A stretch of 12,828 nt of DNA from RGIG426 sp045643425 (GTDB lineage Bacteria; Bacillota; Clostridia; Oscillospirales; Acutalibacteraceae): positions 1 to 12,828 of the forward strand of contig JAZUKW010000064.1 in NCBI GenBank assembly GCA_045643425.1, in the 5' to 3' direction. Positions within the stretch are counted from its first letter, which is position 1, and each line of letters opens with the position of its first letter. The translations under genes and the position numbers were made by a program. Positions 7,021 to 12,828 of the stretch are shown in pieces. Under the pieces are notes generated by a model, which worked only from the letters and a program-made list of their open reading frames with translations, did not search any database and was not told where the DNA came from.

Positions 7021-8206
7021 ATTGTTCTTTTTTATAGCGTTTGCGCAGTAGGCACAAACAAACGAGCAGTAACAGCGGAAACGCCACACCCGACACCACA
7101 CCGACTTGCAGGTTGTTGTTTGCGGCTTGGGACACCGTTCCGACAAGCGCCGGGCCGACCGAGCCGCCGAGGTCGCCCGCGAGCGCCAAAAACGCGAACA
7201 GCGCGGTGCCTCCTTTTGGCAAAATACCCGCCGACAGACTGATTGACCCCGGCCACAGAATGCCGACCGCAAAGCCGCACACCGTACATCCGAGAAGCCC
7301 TAAAAGCGGCAGCTGCGCAAAGCCCGCCACGAGATAACACGCGACCGCCAACACGCCGGACACGGTCATATAGGTGACGAGGTCGATTTTTTCGCTGAAT
7401 TTACTAAACAGCACACGGCTGAGTCCCATACAAACCGCAAACCCGCACGGCCCGATCAAATCGCCGGCAGATTTCGAAACGTGGAGCGCCGATTCCGCAA
7501 ACGCGGAGGCCCATTGGGACATCGAGATCTCTGCCGCTCCCGCGCCGACCATCAAGAGCAAGAAAAGCCAAAACACCTTGGTTTTGAGCAGGTCTTTCGT
7601 GGTCATGCTCTCCCCTTCGTCCACGAGCGGTTCGATGGGGCACGTGGCGAAGTTATAGATGTTGTAAATCGGGATGATCGACCACAAAAGCGCTAAAATC
7701 CGCCAATTTTCGATTCCGAAACAGCGGAAAAACAGCGTGGAAAACAGCACCACCGCCGCAAAGCCCCAACAGTAAAACGAGTGAAGCAGGCTCATGTGCC
7801 CCTCTTTGTTCTCGAACGGACACGCCTCGATGATGGGACTGCTGAGCACCTCGATAAGCCCGCTTCCGACCGCATAAACGATGACACAAAGCAGCGTTCC
7901 GACAAAGGCGTTCGGCAGCACGTCCGGCAAAAAGGTAAGCCCGATGATGCCGAGTGCCGAGGTGACCTGCGCCGTTACGACGCAAGGGCGGTAACCGATC
8001 TTGTCCACCACCTTGGCGCAGAGGTAGTCCACCACCAGCTGCGCAAAAAAGAACACGGCGGAAATCAGCGCGATCCGGGTCAGCGAAAAGCGGTAGACGC
8101 TTTGGAACGTGACGTAGAGAAGCGGCAAAAAGTTTGCCGAAATCGCTTGCGTCACCGAGCCTAAATAGCCGGCAAGCAGCGTTTTTCCGTAGTGTTTATG
8201 TTCCAT
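7019..8206 (-). CDS. Major facilitator superfamily transporter
   Basis: A 395-residue integral membrane protein with about twelve hydrophobic segments in two groups of six, separated by a charged loop near 189-210 (PIEPLVDEGESMTTKDLLK). After the second helix, AKVVDKIGYRP (64-74) is a good MFS motif A, the cytoplasmic loop 2-3 signature. Segments such as GSGLIEVLSSPIIEACP and SLLHSFYCWG recall the FucP-like sugar-permease branch, but this is a weak guess; the substrate cannot be told and drug or metabolite export is also possible. The ATG at 8206 has GAGGAA upstream at good spacing. It is the last gene of the minus-strand run, 33 bp after the DUF5662 gene, and ends in the shared terminator. 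No separate promoter is visible. Confidence 0.9.
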   Translation of the reverse strand: MEHKHYGKTLLAGYLGSVTQAISANFLPLLYVTFQSVYRFSLTRIALISAVFFFAQLVVDYLCAKVVDKIGYRPCVVTAQVTSALGIIGLTFLPDVLPNAFVGTLLCVIVYAVGSGLIEVLSSPIIEACPFENKEGHMSLLHSFYCWGFAAVVLFSTLFFRCFGIENWRILALLWSIIPIYNIYNFATCPIEPLVDEGESMTTKDLLKTKVFWLFLLLMVGAGAAEISMSQWASAFAESALHVSKSAGDLIGPCGFAVCMGLSRVLFSKFSEKIDLVTYMTVSGVLAVACYLVAGFAQLPLLGLLGCTVCGFAVGILWPGSISLSAGILPKGGTALFAFLALAGDLGGSVGPALVGTVSQAANNNLQVGVVSGVAFPLLLLVCLCLLRKRYKKEQ

Positions 8207-8239
8207 AGAAATTCCTCATTTCTAACTTGAACGCGGGGT

Positions 8240-8770
8240 TTAGTCCTCTTTTAGCCATGCTTTGACGGCGGCGAACGCCTCGTCCTCCCCCTCGTCGGCG
8301 AGCAGTTTTAAGAAATGCTCGATTTGGTCGGAGGTTTCGGGATGAATAAAGCGCGTCGCTTTTCCCGGCAGAAAATACTCGTAGGCAGACGCATCCGTAT
8401 AGTCTTTCCCCTTATAGATCTTACTTGCCGCAACACGGTCGCAGAACATCTCGACGACGTAGCGTTTCGGCATCGGCACCGGGCCCATCGTGCGGGTTTC
8501 GGGATTATAATCCGTCCAATACTCGAAGTGGTGGCGGTTGCGGCCCTTGTGGTGGAGCCACGCACGCGAAAACCCGTAAAGGCGGCGCTCCTCTTCGTTG
8601 GGGCTGCGCGTACCTAAATAGTGTTTTGCGCCGGGGATAAACTCGGAGGGCGAGTATTTGGATAAATCGTGGAACAGCCCCTGCCAGCCGATTCCCACCT
8701 TAAAACAATGGCGGATCACGGCGTGGCGATGTTTTGTAATGGTGCGAAAATGCTTAATGGGATGGGCCAT
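8240..8770 (-). CDS. DUF5662 family protein, possible HD-type metal-binding protein
   Basis: A 176-residue soluble protein. I recognise the DUF5662 pattern: HRHAVIRHCF (14-23), GLFHDLSKYSPSEF (31-44), WLHHKGRNRHHFEYW (71-85), EMFCDRVAAS (107-116) and a C-terminal TSDQIEHFLKLL helix. Some relatives carry the label catalase in databases, and nothing here supports that. H21, H34-D35 and D111 fall in the H...HD...D order of HD-domain phosphohydrolases, so metal-dependent hydrolysis is a plausible but unproven role. The frame opens at 8803 (MPVADGRKEGR...), but ATG 8770 is preferred because AAAGGAGGGG sits just before it and the longer form would overlap the upstream gene by 14 bp. It lies 19 bp downstream of the polytopic membrane gene. 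Confidence 0.85.
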   Translation of the reverse strand: MAHPIKHFRTITKHRHAVIRHCFKVGIGWQGLFHDLSKYSPSEFIPGAKHYLGTRSPNEEERRLYGFSRAWLHHKGRNRHHFEYWTDYNPETRTMGPVPMPKRYVVEMFCDRVAASKIYKGKDYTDASAYEYFLPGKATRFIHPETSDQIEHFLKLLADEGEDEAFAAVKAWLKED

Positions 8771-8773
8771 ACG

Positions 8774-8783
8774 CCCCTCCTTT
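8774..8783 (-). promoter_or_regulatory. Ribosome binding site that fixes the DUF5662 start
   Basis: On the minus strand AAAGGAGGGG ends three bases before ATG 8770 (GGAGG core five bases away). It is a near-perfect Shine-Dalgarno sequence inside the 19-bp gap, and no comparable site precedes the earlier in-frame codon at 8803. Confidence 0.85.
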
Positions 8784-8789
8784 CTGCCG

Positions 8790-10445
8790 TCAGCGACGGG
8801 CAAAGTATTTGTAGAATTTGGAGTTTTCGTAGTTTTGCGCGGTAAAGTTGCGCACGCTGGAGGCGCTCTTTTCGTCGCTTCCGAGCGACTTGAACGTATC
8901 GTTATAGGTCACGAAATGACCGGCTTTGGCGCTTTTATAGATTCCGCGGGACATCTCAACCGCCGGTGTAACTGCACCGAAAAGCAAAAACACGACTAGC
9001 GTAATACAAATCAGCCGATCGACCGATCGCTTGGGACTGTTCCATTTATCGAACAAAAAGCGCACGATATACACGCACATCACCACAAGCGCCGGGATCG
9101 TCGCACGCATACAGAAATCCGCCGCCGCGCCCGTGAAGATCAGCGGGAAGAAGCACAGCATACCGAGGCACACCCAAAACGGCAGCTCTTTGCGGGAATG
9201 CCACACGATGAGCAGCGCCGCCAGCAAAAATTCCAGCAGCAAAAACGCGATAAACAGCAAAAGCCGTTTGGTGGACAATCCGCCGTCCGCGCGACCGCCG
9301 ACGTTGAAAATCAACCGCGGCACAAAACGAAGCAGCTTGCTGCCGCTCTTGATCGTTGCCGCCGAGTTGCCGGTGAAATAGGCAAAGCATACCGGGAACA
9401 CGCCGAGTACCGCCAGCACGTTGGACAGCGAGAAAAACGAGAACGCCATATACTTCGGGTGACGGCGCGAACGCCACAAAAACAGTGCGCCCAACGTCAA
9501 CGCCAACACCAAAAATCCGTAAAACGGGATCGGCCCGCAAAACAGCGACATCATACCGATAAACACAAAATTTTCCGGCGTCTGCTCCCTAAACAGCGTC
9601 AAGGTACACAGCCACGTCATCACCGCTTGGTTAAATACCCAAAACAGCTGGGTGGTAAACGAGCTGTATTGCAAGAGGTGCCCGGAGGGGAAGCTGATTT
9701 TCTTCGCCCACCACTCGATGTGGATATTCTCCTCCACCAAGCGATCGAACATCCCGTTGATGCCGCCCGCCAGCCAGCCGACGCTGTCCATTCCGCTGAA
9801 GAACAAGAAAATCAGCGTCGCCGCCAGCACCTTTTTCCCGCCGGTGGCTTTTACGTTGAAGAACAGCATAAGCAGCACCAGCAGCACGCCTAACAGCGTC
9901 CAGATATACAAAGCGGTGTTGCCGATTTGCCATACCGTGGCATCGTTATGGATGATACCGCCGGCCGCCTTCGCCACAACCGCCGCCGGAAGCCAAAAGC
10001 CGATGTAATAGGCCAGCATTCCCTTTTTTCCGCTGTAAATGACCGGCCATTTGTAGTCGATGAGATCGTGAAAAACCGCGTTACGGTACGGGAAGTCGCC
10101 GGACTGATAAAACCCGCCGCCGATACCCGACCACCAAACCCACACGCCGGCCAACACCATGACCGCGATCATCACGACCGTCGGCACGCGCAGCTCCTCG
10201 ACGGATTGACGGTTCAGCACCGCGCCCTCCGGCGCGGGCCGTTTTTTCAGCAAATCCGGGAAGATGACCAGCGTCAGGATAAACAGAGTGATCGTGGCGC
10301 TGATAAGCGCCGGCAAAAACGCCAGCCACGTCAGAGAGAAAATGATGAACGGCAATCCCATATACAGAAAAGCCGCAACGCGCACGTGCGCATACCGCAG
10401 GACGATCTCACCGCCGAAAAACGACGCCAACGAGTTCTTTTTCAC
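8790..10445 (-). CDS. Polytopic membrane protein, GT-C-like, function unknown
   Basis: A 551-residue protein with roughly twelve membrane helices. After the helix near 88-105 comes a large, probably external loop with SGIGGGFYQSGDFPYRNAVFHDLIDYKWPV (quoted in part: GDFPYRNAVFHDL, 116-128), where D117 or H126-D127 could be catalytic by analogy with the first-loop acidic residues of GT-C glycosyltransferases. Other marks are IEWWAKKISFPSGHLLQYSS-type aromatic loop (243-262), DFCMRATIPAL (443-453) and a C-terminal soluble tail NFTAQNYENSKFYKYFA. I recall these motifs from unnamed Firmicutes membrane proteins, with no demonstrated function. The start is GTG at 10445, overlapping the upstream stop as GTGA, so translation is coupled to the GT87-like gene. 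The pairing suggests a shared role in surface glycan assembly. A polysaccharide transport or polymerase role is the alternative. Confidence 0.8.
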   Translation of the reverse strand: MKKNSLASFFGGEIVLRYAHVRVAAFLYMGLPFIIFSLTWLAFLPALISATITLFILTLVIFPDLLKKRPAPEGAVLNRQSVEELRVPTVVMIAVMVLAGVWVWWSGIGGGFYQSGDFPYRNAVFHDLIDYKWPVIYSGKKGMLAYYIGFWLPAAVVAKAAGGIIHNDATVWQIGNTALYIWTLLGVLLVLLMLFFNVKATGGKKVLAATLIFLFFSGMDSVGWLAGGINGMFDRLVEENIHIEWWAKKISFPSGHLLQYSSFTTQLFWVFNQAVMTWLCTLTLFREQTPENFVFIGMMSLFCGPIPFYGFLVLALTLGALFLWRSRRHPKYMAFSFFSLSNVLAVLGVFPVCFAYFTGNSAATIKSGSKLLRFVPRLIFNVGGRADGGLSTKRLLLFIAFLLLEFLLAALLIVWHSRKELPFWVCLGMLCFFPLIFTGAAADFCMRATIPALVVMCVYIVRFLFDKWNSPKRSVDRLICITLVVFLLFGAVTPAVEMSRGIYKSAKAGHFVTYNDTFKSLGSDEKSASSVRNFTAQNYENSKFYKYFARR

Positions 10446-11878
10446 GAATGTTCCTCCTCGTTGACCGTATCCGCGGCGACGGCTTCCGTCTTCCCCTCTG
10501 CCACCTGCTTTTTAAGGTTTTTTCTTTCTTTTTCGCCGTTGTTCGGTACCAGGATCGCATCCACAATCAGCAGTAGGAAGATCCCTTGGAACGCAAACAC
10601 CGATACGAGCTTGTTGACCGCGCCGTAATGCGCGATCAGCGTCCAACGCATACGGTTCATATATTCCGGCTCCAAGCCATTCATCAGATGGGAGTTTTCC
10701 GCGATATTGCCGAGAAAGCCGTGCCAAATACACGGCAGCGGAATAAACATCAGCGCCAAACACAATAGGTAAAGATAATCGTTCCACCGGAACTTGGTCT
10801 TCTCGGTCAAAAACATAATAAACGGCACAAGGAAGAACGTCAGCGCATAGGTAGACGACAGCGAACGAATGTTGAAAATCAGATAACACAGCGCCGTCAT
10901 CTTCTGCCAATCCTTCGGCAAAATAAACACCATCAGCGCCGCCATCAGCTCAAGGCACCAGAACACCACCGTACCGCAGGTGCGCGCGACACCTTTCGGT
11001 AAAAACACGTACAAAAGCTCTTGGAACGAATAGCCGGTGCGATAGGCGCGTACCGTGCCGGAGCGGTTAGAGTTAAAGTTAAAAATGTTCGTTACCAGTC
11101 GCCACAAAAGCTCCGGCCCGCCGAACGCGAAGATCGGCAGCGCAAACGCAATAATACCGTAGATGACAAGGCGGATCGCCTCTTTGTATTTCTTGTCGGT
11201 TAACAGCAACACGCCAAACACCGCCGGATAAATCTTCAGTCCCGCCGCCAGCGCCAATGCGATATACGACAGCTCTCTCACGAGCTTGCGGTCGTGGTTG
11301 CGGAAGAAGACGAAGAACATAGTCAGCGGGATCGCCAAAATAATGATGTTGCCGCGCTGGATCGCATACAGCATCGGGAAAGACAGCGCCGACGTGAGCG
11401 CGAGCGCCGCGGGCGCCGCTTTAAAGTTGCGGTGAAGCAGATAGCGGTCGATGATCAGATAGACCGCAAACACACAGAGCATGATCGACACGAAATATAC
11501 CATCAGCGCGATGGGATCCGTGTTGCGCAGCGTAAAGCGATCGTCGAAGTCGGTAGCCACCAGCTCGCTTTTGAACATCTTGCCGATCGCGACGTATATC
11601 AGGTTGGCGAGCGGCGGATAGATCACGTTCTTTTCGTACCCACCGTTATGCGAGGCGTCGCGCACCGAGTTGAAAAAGTCCATAAACATATCGGAGCTTA
11701 CCTGGTATTTGGGGGAATAGGAATAAAACAGCGAATACCGCACGGAATCGCCACGCGTCAGCATTCCCAGCACAACGTACATCAGCGCACACACGGCAAA
11801 GATGCCGTAATATAAATAGGCGTAGCTTTCTGCGTTGTTGCCGAGCGCGCGCCGTTTTTTCAGCCGTAGTTTCTTCAT
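10442..11878 (-). CDS. GT87/DUF2029-like membrane glycosyltransferase
   Basis: A 478-residue protein with a basic N-terminus, about ten to twelve membrane helices and a charged, disordered C-terminal tail (about 448-478). Its features fit DUF2029/GT87, the GT-C fold enzymes that transfer mannose or other sugars from polyprenyl-phosphate donors on the outer face of the membrane: an acidic residue in the first external loop (D67 in MFMDFFNSV), YPPLANLIY (87-95), QRGNIIIL (174-181) and GLKIYPAVFG (213-222). Donor and acceptor cannot be read from sequence. ATG 11878 is preceded by AAGGAG (complement of 11887-11892) at a good distance. The gene is 32 bp downstream of cysK and overlaps the next membrane gene by four bases. 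Family assignment is from motif memory and is good but not certain. Confidence 0.83.
   Translation of the reverse strand: MKKLRLKKRRALGNNAESYAYLYYGIFAVCALMYVVLGMLTRGDSVRYSLFYSYSPKYQVSSDMFMDFFNSVRDASHNGGYEKNVIYPPLANLIYVAIGKMFKSELVATDFDDRFTLRNTDPIALMVYFVSIMLCVFAVYLIIDRYLLHRNFKAAPAALALTSALSFPMLYAIQRGNIIILAIPLTMFFVFFRNHDRKLVRELSYIALALAAGLKIYPAVFGVLLLTDKKYKEAIRLVIYGIIAFALPIFAFGGPELLWRLVTNIFNFNSNRSGTVRAYRTGYSFQELLYVFLPKGVARTCGTVVFWCLELMAALMVFILPKDWQKMTALCYLIFNIRSLSSTYALTFFLVPFIMFLTEKTKFRWNDYLYLLCLALMFIPLPCIWHGFLGNIAENSHLMNGLEPEYMNRMRWTLIAHYGAVNKLVSVFAFQGIFLLLIVDAILVPNNGEKERKNLKKQVAEGKTEAVAADTVNEEEHS
10453..10458 (-). promoter_or_regulatory. Ribosome binding site for the GTG start at 10445
   Basis: AGGAGG on the minus strand lies seven bases before GTG 10445, inside the end of the upstream gene where it encodes the acidic EEEH tail. 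It decides the non-ATG start and supports coupled translation across the GTGA overlap. Confidence 0.85.
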
Positions 11879-11910
11879 GGTTTATACTCCTTAAACGTCT
11901 GTGTCGGAAA

Positions 11911-12828
11911 TCAGTCCTCAAAAAGCGGGGTGGAAAAATACCGTTCGGCGGTATCGGGAAGCACGGTCACGACCGTCTTCCCTTTGCCGAGCTTTTTCGC
12001 AAGCCGACGCGCGGCAGCGACGTTGGTGCCGCTCGAAATGCCGCACATAATGCCCTCGTATTTCGCAAGATCCTGCGCGGTTTTCAGCGCTTCTTCGTCG
12101 GAAATAATGCAAATATCGTTATAAATCTCGGTGTTGAGGATCGGCGGGATGAGGCCGTCGCCGATACCCATTTGCAGGTGCGTGCCGATGTTGCCGCCCG
12201 CCAAAATTGCGGCGTTTTCCGGCTCGACCGCCCAAATCTCCATATTGGGATACTGCGCTTTCAGCACTTCGCCGATACCGGTGATCGTGCCGCCCGTGCC
12301 GATGCCGGAGCAAAATCCGTCAATCGGCCCTGCCACCTGCTCCATAATTTCGAGCGCGGTGTGTTTTTTGTGGGTCAGCGTATTGTTGATATTCTCGAAC
12401 TGCTGCGGCACAAAGACGTTCGGGTCGTTGTCGCGCATTTCGAGCGCCAAACGCAGGCATTCGTCGATGCACGCGCCGATGTCGCCGTCATCGTGGACGG
12501 TGATGACCTCCGCGCCGTAGTGCTTGACAAGCAAGCGCCGCTCGACGCTCACCGAGTCGGGCATAATGATGACGGTTTTATAGCCGCGCACCGCGCCGAC
12601 CAGCGAAAGACCGATGCCCTGGTTGCCGGACGTCGGCTCAACGATGATGGAATTTTCGTTAAGCAGTCCCTGCTTTTCCGCCTCGCAAATCATATTGTAC
12701 GCGGTGCGGGTTTTGATCGAGCCGCCGACGTTGAGTCCCTCGAATTTGACGAGAATCTCGGCGGAATCCGGATCGCACAGGCGGTTTAAGCGGATAATGG
12801 GCGTATGCCCGATCGCTTGCAGAACGTT
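11911..12828 (-). CDS. cysK: Cysteine synthase (O-acetylserine sulfhydrylase), N-terminus outside window
   Basis: A PLP enzyme of fold type II that makes L-cysteine from O-acetylserine and sulfide. The frame is open to the right edge at base 12828 and shows 305 residues; comparison with the usual 305-315 suggests only a few residues are missing. Visible in order: AIGHTPIIRLNRL; the PLP-lysine segment GGSIKTRTAYNM, Lys codon at 12712-12714; the substrate loop TSGNQGIGL; QFENINN; the phosphate-binding GTGGTITG; CGISSGTNVAAA, whose serine would contact the pyridine nitrogen; and LPDTAERYFSTPLF near the end. The internal ATG at 12693 is not the start. SIKTR and TSGNQG differ from the textbook SVKDR and TSGNTG; I recall such forms in other clostridial cysteine synthases. 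A related beta-replacing enzyme remains possible. It is the first visible gene of the minus-strand run. Confidence 0.92.
   Translation of the reverse strand, partial: NVLQAIGHTPIIRLNRLCDPDSAEILVKFEGLNVGGSIKTRTAYNMICEAEKQGLLNENSIIVEPTSGNQGIGLSLVGAVRGYKTVIIMPDSVSVERRLLVKHYGAEVITVHDDGDIGACIDECLRLALEMRDNDPNVFVPQQFENINNTLTHKKHTALEIMEQVAGPIDGFCSGIGTGGTITGIGEVLKAQYPNMEIWAVEPENAAILAGGNIGTHLQMGIGDGLIPPILNTEIYNDICIISDEEALKTAQDLAKYEGIMCGISSGTNVAAARRLAKKLGKGKTVVTVLPDTAERYFSTPLFED

Noticed and set aside
8771..8803. N-terminal extension of the DUF5662 protein
   Set aside because: It would overlap the upstream gene and lacks a ribosome site, while ATG 8770 has an excellent one.
9198..10628. Long plus-strand frames (9198-9893 and 9927-10628) opposite the membrane protein genes
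   Set aside because: Their Arg/Gln/His-rich low-complexity translations are the expected complement of hydrophobic coding sequence; no motif or credible gene start was seen.
1..12828. CRISPR arrays, tRNA or rRNA genes, insertion sequences, prophage or defence genes
   Set aside because: I looked for repeated spacers, tRNA-like cloverleaf ends, transposase motifs and terminal repeats and saw none. All large open frames are accounted for by the listed genes.

Overview
The window looks like chromosomal core DNA from a GC-rich member of the Clostridia, possibly Oscillospirales- or Ruminococcaceae-like. The phylum-level inference rests on spoIIE (endospore formation), ireB (a Firmicutes signalling phosphoprotein), the Bacillus-type PheS C-terminus, a DUF5662 protein and strong Shine-Dalgarno sites. 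The finer placement is a guess from composition and protein style. I see no phage, IS, CRISPR, tRNA or rRNA, and no gene-free stretch longer than about 205 bases.

Layout. (1) Bases 2-2682, + strand: the 3' end of pheS, coupled by an ATGA overlap to a full-length pheT (phenylalanyl-tRNA synthetase). (2) Bases 2686-3062: a short dyad, a near-consensus sigma-A promoter, ireB as a single-gene unit, and a perfect hairpin terminator shared with the convergent spoIIE. (3) Bases 3061-5406, - strand: spoIIE, the sporulation phosphatase. (4) Bases 5407-5611: a divergent control region between spoIIE and murC, with a wide-spaced, Spo0A-style promoter candidate for spoIIE, a TATAAT for murC, and a perfect 0A-box motif inside the murC promoter. 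(5) Bases 5612-6979, + strand: murC (peptidoglycan precursor ligase), ending in a second perfect bidirectional hairpin. (6) Bases 7019-12828, - strand: five co-directional genes. In transcription order they are cysK (5' end outside the window), a GT87/DUF2029-like membrane glycosyltransferase, a large polytopic membrane protein of GT-C-like appearance, a DUF5662 protein, and an MFS transporter. Gaps are 19-33 bp, with one 4-bp overlap, so they could form one transcript.

How the parts relate. pheST supplies Phe-tRNA. IreB/ReoM and MurC both bear on peptidoglycan synthesis (control of flux and the L-Ala ligation step), and SpoIIE links septation to sigma-F activation in the forespore. The most interesting local signal is regulatory: the spoIIE-murC intergenic region may let Spo0A act on both a sporulation gene and a cell-wall gene. 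The two overlapping membrane genes probably make or decorate a surface glycan from lipid-linked sugars, but their substrates cannot be read from sequence. I found no clearly new multi-gene system here.
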